Of a stretch of 64,000 nucleotides of DNA, positions 22,935 to 34,730 are shown piece by piece. How positions within the stretch are numbered: position 1 is the first letter of the stretch; the number at the start of each line of letters is the position of its first letter. Both the position numbers and the translations under genes were made by a program. The stretch is from NCBI GenBank assembly GCA_022478985.1, contig JAKSZP010002683.1:124001-188000 (forward strand). The letters are read 5' to 3'. Below the pieces are notes generated by a model. It did no database searches. It worked only from the letters and a program-made list of their open reading frames with translations, and was not told the origin of the DNA. Origin of the DNA: Massospora cicadina. Lineage: Eukaryota; Entomophthoromycota; Entomophthoromycetes; Entomophthorales; Entomophthoraceae.

Positions 22935-24250
22935 ATGTCATATAAGGAAGAGCTTCAGAAGCTATGGGCGGAACTACAGGCCGTCAACCAGTTGTGCTCA
23001 GCTTGGCATCTCAAGCTGATGTTAGTACCTTAGAGGAGTGTATGATCAAGGCGGAGGAGACGCTCAAACAATTAAACATAGTGAATAAAGACCTGTGTGG
23101 GAAAGTTGCCTCTTTGAAGTGGAAAGAGGGAGAACTTGTTAAAGAAATTTTATTTCAGAAAACTGAATGGGAAGCGGATTGAGAATGCATCTGACAGTTC
23201 CATGAGGCGATGGAGAAAATGACCAAGCATATTGAGGAATTAGAAAAACACAATATGTGATTGTGAACAATTTGAGGCAAATGAGGCTGAAGCAAAGGCA
23301 TGTGAAACGCCAATTGGGAAGACCTGTCCACCCCAAAAAATGCCTAAACTATTTGCTGGTGTGTTGGAAATTACTCCCAAAGCCACTCCTATGGCTTCTC
23401 AAGTAGATGGGTCAGAATCTTCTTTAAGCGGAGCAATTGAGGAATTTTAAAAAGCACTAAATATATCACCTTTCACTGGGATAACGCCCCGGCGTTTTCC
23501 ACTTATACAAGATGACCATGTTTGGCTATGCAGACCATCAAAAAGTAGTGACTGCAATGAACTGCCTTATCACAGACTGCCAAAATCTGGTGCTATTTCA
23601 CCTCAATGGAGACAATTGGTTGTACGTGGAAGCAAAATCAGCCATTATGTTGGAGTTTGGAAGCCCTACTCATCAGATGGTGAATCATAAACAAGAGATC
23701 ATGGGGTTCCAATTCCTCAAAGATGAGACCCTGGGTAGTTTCACCAACCATTTTTACTAAGAAGCCCAGTTCTTGGCAGAAGCAAATGTGCTAAGTGACT
23801 TTGATGCACGCATAGCCATGCAGTCAGCACTTTATCCCTAACAAGAATTTTATTGGAGTATGGTGGCAGTGCTAGTGAATCAAACAACGATATCTCAGAT
23901 GGTGGACCTTCTGAAGATGCTTGGAGCCACATTTTATGCTCCCAATTACACTTTTAAAGTAATTCAAATGAAGGCTTAAAATATTATAAAATTTGCAGAA
24001 CCATCTAAAGAATCTGAGAGTCAAGTTGCTTCAGGAAGTAAACCTGAAGTTCAAAAACAAGTGGGCAAATTACCAATTCGCTGTTTCCAATGCGGGAAGT
24101 CAGTCCATGTAATTTTCCAGTGTCAGGAAAGAAAGACAAAAGATCAGATTAAACTCATTCAAACCCAAGGAACTGGTTCAGATTTGGGACAAGGACCAGC
24201 AGTCTATATCAGGGACGTTCTAGTACTGCTGATAAACCTGTTCCGCTAGA
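22935..24250 (+). pseudogene. E3 gag
   Basis: MSYKEELQKLWAELQAVNQ starts at 22935, as in E2. After a frameshift, a helical segment (STLEECMIKAEETLKQLN, 23010-23180) follows. A capsid-like open block lies at 23512-23760 (GYADHQKVVTAMNCL, FLKDETLGSFTNHFY), then one with LSDFDARIAMQSAL. The knuckle CFQCGKSVHVIFQC (24082-24123) is a full C-x2-C-x4-H-x4-C and lies in an open frame, better kept than in E2. It would bind element RNA. Confidence 0.82.
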
Positions 24251-24932
24251 TATCTACATGGAATAAAGTCGTTGGCAGGACAAGCTCAGGTTGCAACTGG
24301 GTCTGCTGTGAGAAGTCCTGAGGCATTAGATGAGATCAGAAATGAGAGGCGATTAACCCAGGGAATAGTAGATGAAGTCAGTTGATCTTAAAATAGTTAT
24401 TTAATGAGCAAATCAAAAAATGCCAAGAATAGTATCTGATCCAAACATCTTTAGCAAAGAAAAAACGTTACCAAATTAATCTGTGCGAGTAGTGGATCAT
24501 TTACAGATCTATCAGCAGAATTAATCAAACGTTCTTGTTGGCAATTAAAGTCAATAAATAGGATCAGATCTAGATAAAATTTGATAGAGAAAAATGTATC
24601 CATTGACAAGAATTAGGATCAGATCTTGACGAATTTGGATTGAGAAAAACGTATCAAGTTAATCTGTATGTTTGAGTCAACAGGTAACGATGGTGAGAAA
24701 TTTAGAAAAAAGGAAAAAAGAGTTGGATGCCTATGGATGGGACTATTCAAAATTATCAAGTCAGAAAATGATGCCTTTACAATCAAATATTGAAGATGTT
24801 CAAATAGTCAATAGGTCTACACAAAATTCTAAAGTATTGGACTTAAAAGGAAAAGAAATGGAAAAATATATTGTAAAAAGATATAAAAATAAAAAGATAA
24901 AAAGAAAAAGATTTTTTTCTTTTTCCGCTTGA
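24251..24932 (+). pseudogene. E3 post-gag region with short repeats and a Lys-rich ORF
   Basis: Between the knuckle and the LINE segment. Degenerate repeats of about 60-70 bases lie at 24455-24665: AGGATCAGATCT, then a block like GAGAAAAA(T/C)GTATC, then TTAATCTGT. An 86-codon frame (24672-24932) starts MVRNLEKRKKELDAYGWDYS and ends in a very basic tail (KRYKNKKIKRKRFF) translated from A-rich sequence at the LINE junction. No protease motif was seen. Function unknown. Confidence 0.45.
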
Positions 24933-24935
24933 ATT

Positions 24936-26935
24936 CACTTTCAAGCAATTTTATCAAGAAAAACCAAAAAGTAAGTAATACAATTAGCGATCAAATGCCA
25001 ACCACAGCTGATCTATCTTCAATGACATTGGATTTGCCACCGGCACTCCAGTGTGGGGCAGAGGAGAAACCCTGCCTAGCATTTTCCATCCAGCAGGAAA
25101 ACGTGCTCAGACTGGATCATCCAGTCCCAACAAGTCCTTGGGTCGGTTTAGTCCACCCAAGGATCTTGCCATCCACCTGGCATGAACCCAGGTGGTACCT
25201 CGCAGCCCACTCATTCTCCCTTGCTCCCAGCTCCATTTTGGCCTTTGGGTTGAGTACAAAATATTGTTCCCATATGAGGAACAAGCAATTATTGACCTGG
25301 CCCAGGTGGTGATGCAGCCAGCCAGCTTCATTGACTTCTGCCCCTTTAAGGGGTATTTTGACCTCGGCTTCACCTGTGAAGCTGACGCCGCCAATGCAGC
25401 TTATGTGCCCCTGGTTTTCAAGGGCACACCCATTCCCACCACATGCACCCAGCTCCCCACCAACACAACATTGGTAGTCCAATTCGTGGGGCTGCCCACT
25501 CACCTCCCCCCGCAGTACTACATAGGGAGTTGCTGGAAGGATTGGCCGCTTATGGCTCCAACCTCATCCTTCAGTTTGTGGTCCCCAATGGGGCCACCTG
25601 CCTAGCCGGGCCTCAGGCATTTGCCACAATCAGCCCAAAAATTTGAAATTTTCTTTGTCACTTCCACCCCATGCCATCGTACCCTCTGCCCCCAATCACC
25701 CATTCTGGGCCCATGTAGAGGGCGGGAGGACAATCTGTCCTTCCTGCTTTGAGTTATATCACTCAAAGTGCAAATGCCCATCCCTTGCAGCTTCCTCTGA
25801 CCCAGCGCGGTCATTGCAAGGCCCACACTTTGCCTTAAGCCCCACCACTTTTCTGACATGGGGTACAATACTACCCCCTCCCACAAAGCCTGCTGCCGCC
25901 TTGGGGCCTGCTGCAGCCAATCAGCCCCTTCCTCAGGCCAGTGCCACCTGCGCCTCACCCAGTGCCACTTGCACCTCATCCAATCAGGAATCATATTGGA
26001 CTAATGTGGATTCCCACATTATTCTACAATCACCAGTCACACCACTTCAATTTGTGGACCCCAATTTTGAGTTTGACTTGAACCCATGGTCCTCATTGGC
26101 TGAAACAGATGAGATGGGTAATTTTATTGAGGCCTTGCAGCCCGCATACAACGAATTTATCCAGAGTCAGAATCCCAAACTGGTCATTCAATGATTTTAT
26201 GCCCCCCAACCAAACGCCGTGGAGTTCCACTTGGACCACCAGCTTGCTATTGCAGCAGCCACCCACCCTGAGGTAACCACTATCTGTGAACTGGCCGAGT
26301 TGGCAGTAGCAGCACTAGCCACAGAAAATTTCGCCCCCATCCTCAAGACATCCACACCTGTTAACCACAAAGTCGCCATTGAGATTGCACACAGGTGCAC
26401 TGAGGATGCCATCCAGCAAGTGGTTTCCGCCTTGCAGGCCAACTTTTGAGTTACCTGAGCCTCCATGGCTTCACTGTCCCATCTCCCTGCCCTCCGCATT
26501 AAGGCGGAGGCCACCATATCCAAATACATCAGCGACTTGCTGTTGTACAATCAATTCCCCAGGCAGCCACTTGTTACCAACCTCGCTCCCCATGTCGCTG
26601 ATCACCTCACCCCTTTGCTCTCCTCCATGGCCATGCTCTCGCTGATGATGAGCATGATTCTGAGAATGAGCCACCTGATCCCCCTCCCCTTCCGCCATGG
26701 TAGGATGAGCGCCTCGGTGCTGTCCCTCCTGGTAGGTTGGTGTTATAATCGTTATGTTTCACTTTTCTTTGATCAGTTGTTTTAATTGGTCTGAGAATTT
26801 AGTTAGTATAATTTTTGTCACTTTCTGCACTTTGGTAATGTCCATCTCCTGGTTGGTGTGCCTTGTAATAAATTTAAAAAGAAAAAAAGATGAATAAAAA
26901 TATAAAAAGTAAAAAATATTAAAAACAATTTTAAA
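24936..26935 (+). mobile_element. LINE ORF1 segment with A-rich tail, inside E3
   Basis: Pro- and Ala-rich, more GC-rich than its surroundings, and read in successive plus-strand frames: 24996-25312 (MPTTADLSSMTLDLPPALQC), 25192-25605, 25643-26194, 26219-26449 and 26465-26785. CPSCFELYHSKCKCP near 25740 is a C-x2-C-x4-H-x3-C zinc motif of the kind found in LINE ORF1 proteins. The segment ends in an A-rich stretch (26868-26935) whose ATGAATAAAAATAT resembles the tail of the split LINE at 29403. A-rich DNA also precedes it (24840-24925). ORF2 is absent. Host or other LINE origin is inferred. Confidence 0.6.
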
Positions 26936-26939
26936 TTGA

Positions 26940-27400
26940 GAAGTGATGCATATAGCGAAATTCCACTTACTGAACATGGAGTAAGGGATGAATAAATGGG
27001 CACAAGTCCCAAGCGTTGGCAGGATCAGGATGGGCTGAAACTAGATCCGCTGGAATAGTCCCTATCAACAAAATGTTGAGACCCGTCCTGGGGTTTAAAC
27101 AGGTGGTAGTGCCAACAAGACTGTCTTGGGGTTTGTACAGGTGGACCAGTTGATCATTCAGAAAATGATGTGAATATGGGACTGGCACAGCATAATGTTT
27201 TGGGAACCGCTCTCAAGAAGAGGTGGCAACTGGTAGCAACCAAGGATACAAAGTCATTGAACTACCCAGAGCATATGGGCGTTGAGTGTGGACAGACCTG
27301 CACTCCGCTGAGGACATAGAGATATGATAAGCCAAATATGAGCTCAAGCTAAGGCTGTTTTTATCCCCAAGGGCTCTATCTTCCAATGGAGATCTGTTCA
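26940..27400 (-). pseudogene. E3 piece of the conserved antisense region
   Basis: The minus strand reads in two frames (27443-27213 and 27188-26967). The nucleotide run GTTGCTACCAG...GAGAGCGGTTCCC near 27215-27240 matches E2 at about 16520 (CTTGCTACCGCC...GAGCGCGGTCCCC), and PYALGSS corresponds to FGIWRSS. This is the segment upstream of the aORF in E2/E4. The aORF itself is missing, displaced or deleted at the LINE ORF1 junction. Confidence 0.45.
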
Positions 27401-27412
27401 AGAGGGGGGATA
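27396..27412 (+). other. E3 polypurine tract
   Basis: GTTCAAGAGGGGGGATA immediately before the 3' LTR start at 27413, matching the AAGAGGGGGA of E2. Confidence 0.8.
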
Positions 27413-28373
27413 TGTTGAAATTGCAGATGACCACATAAATCAACTTTTAACTGATTAGTATATTTAATGATTAACTTATAATAATATACAATAGTCAACA
27501 GCAGCCAATTGATGGGATTATTGTTGAGCATCATCCCCAATGATTTTTGAGGCCACTGACTAATAAAAACTATTGTCAGGCATTATCCCCAATGATATTT
27601 GAGGCTGCCAACAGATGAGAATTTCGTCAGGCATCATCCCTGACAAAATTAAACAGTAATTTGATATGGGAATAACACCCAATAGTTAAATTGTAAAGAA
27701 TTGTTCAGAGCAGAATGGATTGGAGTCATTTTAAACTACCAAAACTTTTGAATGCCAGAGGAAGAGTAGAATCATCATCAGCTCAAACAATTGGTTTCAA
27801 GTCCCTAATAACAATTGTTTATTCCATCAAACACCTGAAGATTACACTGCCTAAGAAACCCAAGGCAACAGTACCCAAAGAGATTTGGTGCTTAACACTG
27901 AGGGTCAAATCAGTTTAGTAGCACAAATAATTACCAGCGGACAGCTGAAAAGTTGTGTGCTGATTCTAATTATAAAACCCCAAATTATTCTCTGATGAAA
28001 GCAGATTCAAACTTTATTCTAATTAAGTTGTTTTAACCTTGGTTGTTCTAAGATTACTCTTAAGAGAAGAGTGCAAGGATCTAAATATCCTTAAGTTGTT
28101 ACTATCAAGTCTCCACTTGGCTCTGCGTGAAGAGAATAGGGAAAGTGTTCTTTACCTGTACCAGAATATCTTCAAGACGAAGAAGCACCAGTTTAGCGTT
28201 GGACTTTTCACTCAACGTTGCTTTTGAGGATTCAACCCTAATAATAGTTAACACTACTATTATTGCCCCAATTTCTCAATTTCAATCAAATAATCAACGG
28301 AAGGATCCACAAATCTGTGCAATTAAAATCTAGGGCCAGAAGCGAGCAACTAACCAAGACTAAAATTTCAACA
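27413..28373 (+). repeat. E3 3' LTR
   Basis: TGTTGAAATTGCAGATGACC to ATTTCAACA, then the CCATG duplication. The terminal sequence is like that of the E4 LTR (sense end AAATTTCAACA), linking E2, E3 and E4 as one group. Confidence 0.9.
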
Positions 28374-28378
28374 CCATG

Positions 28379-29370
28379 CCTCTATAACCTTGGCGCCTGG
28401 ATTGCACAAGTAACCAGCCCCACACTCTCTGCCCAACCCTTGTTGCACCACCACATTCTTTCTGTGGGCCCTCATGGGACCCCTGGCCACTTCAAGAGAA
28501 TTATCCTGATTATGCGGTGCTCAGAATGGAGGATCAGCATCAGTGGCGACTACTCCTAGAGGGGTCACCCTACCCTCCATTTCAAGCGTAAAGTCTGTGA
28601 GCAAGTAATATTACATAATTTGGTACCCCGTTGTCCCTCTACCGTTGCCTGTGTGGACTTTCTTAACATGATGAGCGTCTTAAACTCTTTGGAAACTCAT
28701 AATAACATTGGAGGTACTCCCACCACCCTTTATTACAGCCCTGGATTAGCGCCCATGCATTGAGATGCCTGAAGTGGGTATACCACACTGTGGAGCAGTT
28801 CAACGTCTCTCATTCTTTGTGCGTCATGTGTGGCCAATATGGGACTTTAATTCATCGTTTGGAGATTTCCGCCCTCACAGACGATTTGGCGTGATGTTAT
28901 GCATCTCTTTTACCAGGAGCAAGAACAGGCTGAAAGCCTGTTAACAACATCTTTACCATTTCCATGACCTTCAAATTCACCCTTCTTTCTGCGCCTTAGT
29001 AATACCTATCACTTTGTAGAAGATATACGCTGTTGTCCTTGATACTCATTCTGGCACTACTACCAACGTCTGCAAAGCTGTGAGTTGCTTCCATTCTCAT
29101 CTTATGGATCACTTCCAATCCTGGCTGTATGTCTAAAAGACATCCCGCCAACAACGGTTGGTTTTATACTGGTTCCCTGCCTGGTTCCTCTCCTCAAAAA
29201 ATTTCCTTCCTTCATGCTCAGTATTGGCTCAGGCCTTTCTGACGCTCCCCTCTTCCTTCCACTGGTGGTCCTGCTGGCAACAAGATGCAGCCTTAGCTCC
29301 TCTGGGGCGCCTCTCATGTATCTTGGTGTTCTGTTGTTGTTCTTTATTGGAAGTGTCCTTCCCAAGGTCA
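28379..29370 (+). pseudogene. LINE ORF2 C-terminal region
   Basis: After the E3 gap the frame reads HALRCLKWVYHTVEQFN then LCVMCGQYGTLIHRLEI (28815-28870), a C-x2-C...H zinc-binding region typical of LINE ORF2 C-termini. More degenerate sequence runs to about 29370, then the AT-rich tail. The expected final Cys of the CCHC set is missing. Confidence 0.62.
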
Positions 29371-29415
29371 GCCTTACCCAAATAAAATATAAAATTTTAA
29401 AAATGAATAAAAATA

Positions 29416-31740
29416 TGGATTGAAATACTTAGTAATAGTATAGGCGAGTTCCTTAGACATTGTATCTCATGACCCCATGCCTCCTCCCACCTAGTATACA
29501 AGCCAGCAACCTTCACTTAGAAAGTTGTTGGTTTAGCTTTTATAATTTCTCTTGTTTATATAGAATATATTAAGAAAAAACATCTATTTTTTTTCTAGTA
29601 GATTAAATGGTAAATGGGAATCAATTCTCAAATCCACCCCTTTCCAACTCTTCCCTGAGCTGGCCTCTCACACTCCTTGAGATTAGTGGAGCCTTGTGGA
29701 TTGCGGTTGCCTTAATGGGTTATAGCATGCCCACTAAGAAATCCAGGTCTTTCCTTGGCATGTTGGGTTCCATACAAATGACCTTGGATGCATGCACATT
29801 TTATATCTCTTTATCCTGTGGCTTCAAACTTAGTTTGGGGTCACTAGGATAATTATTGTAGAGGATTCCTCAACCTTATGAAATTTGATTCATCTGATTA
29901 TATAAATCCTCAATTTTTACCAAGATCATTCTTCTTCATGAATTTTTAGCACCCTCAGCGTAGAAAAGTGAACCCAGGGGTTCAGGTGACCCTTCTGCTC
30001 CTTCATAACGATTAGTCCTTCCAGACCCTTTTTGACCTCAATTGCTGTCAGAACAATAAGTTCTGGTGTGACCTCAAGACTCTTGACCTTCAGGCCTGAG
30101 AGGAACTTTGGGCCCTTGGACTACTGATGCTATGATAGTTCCTGAGACATTTTGTTGCAGTCCTAAAATCAATTATTCATCTATATCAGACGTTGCAATA
30201 AGCTAACAAAAGATTCTGGGTTCAGCCAAAGTGTTTTGAGGAAGTTTAGTGCACATGTTTTCATATGTTGGCTTCCAAGCTTTGTAGATGGTGAAAGAGT
30301 TAATTATCCATGTAGCCTAAAATTACAAGGCTAATAGAGCGATATAGTTCTGAGCATCATTAATGAGGCGTTTATCAACCTGGATTGCCTCACACTTATC
30401 TCAGTTATACGCATAAATGGCTTCTTATCCTTTAAAAAAGTTGGAGTTGAGGTTCATCAATCCCAGCTAACGTAATACCTCCTGATGATGCAGTCATCTT
30501 ATTACGATTCTGGATGATTTTATATATATGTGTATCTAATGGTGGAAGTTTGATAATCACTGAACACCACTTGTTAACTTTTGGTGGATATGGCTAATTT
30601 CGCTGAGCTGGTTGCACAGGCAAAGACCCCTTGAGCAACAGAAAAGTGATATGATGATCGCAGATCCCCAATAAATAATAAAAAAAAGTAATTATATAAG
30701 GAGCTATTGACCTGATGATACCCCTTTTATATAATATATTACTAATGATCACTTCTGTTTTTTTTCCTTACTATCTTCCTAATCTAAAAACCTTTTCTTC
30801 TCATTCCAACGCTCAACACCTATACTTGGAATAACTCGACAAGTTTCAGCCCCTTCCGCTCAGTAAATCTCTATTGGCTACAATTGTAGATTTGTTCAAT
30901 CATTGAGGCTTTGGGGGAATTCCATTGATTTGCTGAACCATTATCACTTTGTTCAATTTGCTTAGCATCAACATGACCTATCGCTCAATCTTGAGGCTCA
31001 CCTCAACTCCTAACTACAATCCGCCAGATAGGTTACTTATCATCCAGTTGTATCAATTTCATGACAACACTAGAGAAAGGAGATGGAATATGACATTTTC
31101 TATCCCTCAGTACAATAGAAAAAATGTAAAACAGTAAACGTTTACAAAATTTATCATTTTTATTATCAAAAGGCCTCGCTACCACCCAGTCTTAGTTATC
31201 TTTCTTTTTTCTCTCTTATGCCATCAGATACTCATTACCAGTTAATCTTTGAAATTTATACGCTTTACTCTCTATATACTGTTGCCTTGTCATCCATAGA
31301 TCTTAGACTGTTTACCTTGGCCACATGTATATCACACTTAAACCCTAAAAAGTATATTTTAAAAATTGGCAGCTAATCAGGGCCTGATATTCTCAACTTA
31401 GCCAATTTCCCTCAGTATTCATTCTTAATTGTGTTTCCCAGATTTAAGTCATGTATATCCATCATTTTATTCATCAAATTTCTTGACGACATTGATTGAA
31501 CGTTGTTCTATAAGTATAATAAAATATTTTAGCCGCTTATTTGCCTAATACATACATTGTAAAAAATTCAAGCTTATTTCTCAATTAAATCATTTTTTTT
31601 AAAAAAAAACCCTTAAAGTGAGAAATAGTATCATTTTAGTGCAATTTCTGCATATTTGGTAACTGCGCATAAAATGTCTGGGACCACATTTGATCTTTTT
31701 CAGACCCACCTAGCATCTTAATTCCTAGATTGTAAGCGTA
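29416..31740. other. Unresolved degenerate stretch
   Basis: Frames are short on both strands. On the minus strand, 30300-29600 has protein-like pieces (INSFTIYKAWKPTYENM; EGSPEPLGSLFYAEG; PLISRSVRGQL) that might be an old gag, but I could not match them to the other gags here. Plus-strand frames at 29607-29852 and 30949-31137 have no recognisable domain. Confidence 0.35.
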
Positions 31741-32700
31741 AGGAGGATACATGATATTTGAACTCTATCTCGTTGCCCAACTTCCCTGACATTCCCACCG
31801 AAGACAATGTCCCTATAATTGATGCTCAAAGTGTCCTATCTCAGGAAGAGCTTATTCCAGAGTTTTCCAGCCACCTGATGTCCTGGAAGGTTTCATTTAA
31901 TAACATTGTACCTTGGTTACAACTGGTTTGGAGCCTTTGTAGAGGCCTTTTTTATGGAGGATGTGCAACTTATGGCCAAATTCTTTGCTTCCCTAAAACT
32001 GGTACCGGCTATCAGTCATTACTCATAGTTCAGATAAGTTAAATGCATCTTGAATTTTGTACGCTGGGTCCTTTTAAGATATCTAGGGAGACTATTACAC
32101 ATCATATCATTTTTCAAGTTTCATGTTATTTCCATATAATTGTCTAAATTGTATGCACGCTGGAGTGTCTGCTGCATTTATGGCATTTGATGAGGTTATT
32201 GAGAGATATATCCCATTCATGTCCCTTATTGGTAACATGGGATTCTTCTCATCGCCATTTGAGCCTCGTCCTGGACTGGTTTCCCACCGCGCAACAGCTT
32301 AATGGATGTGCAGGCAGCAAATTCTGTCACTACACCCATTCCTGTAGTTTAACCTAGCATCAACAAATTCTTAGTTTATCTCTCACTAGTCTCATTTTTT
32401 CTCTCTGGTTTGGTATGCAACTGCCAAATCATCATCCACTCCAATCATGCCCCTTTTGTTGCTTAGTTTTCTATATCTATTGACATTCAGAGGCTGTGGT
32501 TCAAATGTATTCTCTTGGTTGCGCAGTAGCGCTTTAACCTAAAAGTTGCTCTGCCATTTTACTTTTTTAAAGTCCTGACCAGTGAGCTCCTAGTCATTGT
32601 TGTCTGCAGAGCCATCCGTGGAAACCTTTCTCCATCCTGAGGGCAGATCATCTCTCCTGTTGTTGCCAGCGCTGCCCTTTCCTATGATTAAACCTTATAA
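31741..32700 (+). other. Possible decayed coding segment, plus strand
   Basis: A 94-codon frame (31758-32042, MNSISLPNFPDIPTEDNVP) continues in a neighbouring frame with MEDVQLMAKFFASLKLVPA. Composition resembles LINE ORF1 sequence, but there is no zinc motif or match to the segment at 24996. Not recognised. Confidence 0.25.
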
Positions 32701-33149
32701 AATGTAAGAGGAAGATTTGGTAACTGAGGCGACTTATTCATCTGAGAAGAATAGGCTAAAGTTAAAAAAGCGGGCATTCAGTTAGTGTTTGGTGCAGTAA
32801 GTGACTAGAGTAGGTTAACATCAAAAGGATAGACATGTTGAAAGATCTAAGGGATATGAATCTGTAGTTTACTTGCTGGTTTAAATGCTTTATTATTATA
32901 CTATCTACTGGGTGTTGTTATTCTTATTATTGTATTTCTTAAATTTATAAGTATTTTTAAATTTTTTCCATATATATTGCTTTCTGTTTTTCTTTTTCTC
33001 TTTTATATTGTTTTGTATGTGCAGATGACTTGGCATAAATGCAGTTGACAGCCCATCAGTTTGTTAGCTCTTTTATTATGTGGGCGTTGGCAGATTTCTT
33101 TTTCTATTAATCTAAAAGTTTTCAATCCATATATGCCAGTTTAAACTTC
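32701..33149. other. AT-rich flank of E5
   Basis: No gene seen; T-rich runs at 32940-33010. The last five bases (ACTTC, 33145-33149) are the likely left target duplication of E5. Confidence 0.4.
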
Positions 33150-33486
33150 TGTCAGGATTTCGCTAAATTCCCTTATTTCTGAAAATTTCACCCCATTGAT
33201 TACCCCAGCATCATCGGAAGGAGTGAGCAATGAATCTCAATCTATCAAAATTGATGATCAATCTCATCCCAATCAACTGATTGAAGATTCAATCACGCAG
33301 AGATTAATTTCTAGAATAGATTTATAAACCGTTAAAAAGCCTATAAATATTCCCTCTTTTCATAATAAAAATTAGGTCAAATTATAACCTATATTTTCAT
33401 TTAAATTTATCGATTTTTGGAGAATCCACTCAATGTAACTTCGAGATAAAACTGCCCCATTGGAAGTGTAATTCAAAACTTCCAGA
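33150..33486 (+). repeat. E5 5' LTR
   Basis: TGTCAGGATTTCGC to AAAACTTCCAGA. Very similar to 36578-36916. TATAAAT at 33342-33348 (36770-36776 in the other copy) is the probable TATA box. The short length is unlike the 0.7-1.15-kb LTRs of the other families. Confidence 0.88.
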
Positions 33487-33487
33487 C

Positions 33488-33505
33488 TGGTGCTCACTAC
33501 AGGGG
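33488..33505 (+). other. E5 primer-binding site
   Basis: TGGTGCTCACTACAGGGG, identical to E2, one base after the LTR. Confidence 0.85.
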
Positions 33506-33659
33506 CAAAAAGGTCTTAATCACTTCAATATCACGTTGGAGATTCTCATGTAAAGTTACCTCCTACATCAGCTGATATTGAAGAGGGAATGCCTATATAC
33601 TCCCCCAAAAATTTAGTCCGCCAAAATCACAGGTAATTGTTAACATTTCTTTGCATTTT

Positions 33660-34730
33660 TCAATTTTTAAAGGACATTTGTTACAAACTCAAGGCATTTT
33701 TAACCCATCTGCTAAAGAACTCTTGCCTTGCCCTGGAGTATTGGATTATTCTTATTCAGGATCTTTATCTGTCTTACTGACAAACCTTACCAAAGAGCCA
33801 AAACTGGTAGATTGAGAGTATCCAATTGCTCATGTCAAGTTACTGCCCTTATCTCAGGTTTATGATGTTGAACCCTTTGGAAGTTTACAAGATTTTGGGT
33901 TGGAAAGTGATCAGGAAATCCTTACTGTGTGTCCTGCTATCAGGAAACACCTCTCTAAGGAACAGGAGAAACAAGTGCTTCAATTTTTAAATGAATATTC
34001 TGACATTTTCACTAAGCATACTTGCAATTTTGGGAAGATGAAAGGAGTAATGCACTCTGTTGAGACTGGTGATCACCTTATTATTCGTGCAAAGCCTTAT
34101 CATAAGTCTAAAGTAGAAGAAGCCCCGGTTACTAAGGAGCTGCAACAATTGTTGGAGGCTATATTTTTTCCTCCAATAGTCATTGGGAATCTCCGTTTTT
34201 ATTGGTTAATATTAAAGACATTTCTCACTGAGTGTTATGGATATCACAGACTGAATACTATTACTCGACAAGGTTTCCCCTTACCTTGGATCAATGATTC
34301 CCTTAGGTTGTTGGCCGGATCCACCTATTTTTTGGCCATGGACTTAGCCAGTGGCTACTGGTAAATCGAGTTATCACCAGATGATGGTGCCAAGTGTGCC
34401 CTGATATCAAGTGAAGGGTTGTTTGAACCAACTTGAATGCCTCAAGGACTAAGCAATGACCCAGCAACTTTCTAAAGGGCTATGGACAGTATGTTACAAA
34501 ATCTAAAACTTACTTGTGTTCTGGTATATCTTGATAATATTACCAAGTTTTCCAAAACTTTTACCGAGCATTTGGACCATATATAAGAAGTTTTCAAACA
34601 AATTCGGAGCTCCTCCTTAAAACTCAAACCCTCCAAATGTTAATTTTTTGAAAACGAAATGGACTTTTTAGGACCTCAGGTCTCAGCTAAAGGGATTTGA
34701 CACCTCTTAGATAAAATTTAAGCCATACAA
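33660..34730 (+). pseudogene. E5 pre-RT linker and reverse transcriptase
   Basis: The open block 33900-34364 runs from a linker (HLSKEQEKQVLQFLNEYSD) through AKPYHKSKVEEAPVTKELQQ to FLAMDLASGYW, RT motif 3. A CAA-to-TAA change then makes a stop (W-stop-IELSP). Beyond it come MPQGLSNDPATF and YLDNITKFS, where the second catalytic Asp is Asn (AAT, 34536-34538). The SPVLLVKKKDG block is altered to VIGNLRFYWL. Confidence 0.88.

Larger units (their letters stand above)
21979..28373 (+). mobile_element. E3: gag-only Ty3/gypsy element inserted in the LINE
   Basis: LTRs of 904 and 961 bp are flanked by a perfect CCATG duplication (21974-21978 and 28374-28378). Inside are a primer-binding site, a gag with a good CCHC knuckle, a short-repeat region, a foreign LINE ORF1 segment, a piece of the E2/E4-type antisense region and a polypurine tract. 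No protease, RT, RNase H or integrase was found, so E3 would have needed enzymes from a relative such as E2 or E4. Confidence 0.87.
19270..29415 (+). mobile_element. Degenerate LINE (non-LTR retrotransposon), split by E3
   Basis: The left part (19270-21978) has endonuclease and reverse transcriptase; the right part (28379-about 29370) has the C-terminal zinc-binding region and ends in an A-rich tail (29381-29415). The join is set by the perfect CCATG duplication of E3 (21974-21978 and 28374-28378). The 5' end is approximate and no LINE target duplication was found. Multiple stops and frameshifts. Confidence 0.8.

Noticed and set aside
25107..25994. Minus-strand frames of 95-130 codons opposite the LINE ORF1
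   Set aside because: Long because the region is GC-richer. The plus-strand frames carry the zinc motif, so these are shadows and not another antisense gene.
31758..32042. 94-codon plus-strand frame as a host gene
   Set aside because: No domain, no intron signals, no neighbours, and the similarity to protein continues in another frame after it; decayed transposon sequence is more likely.
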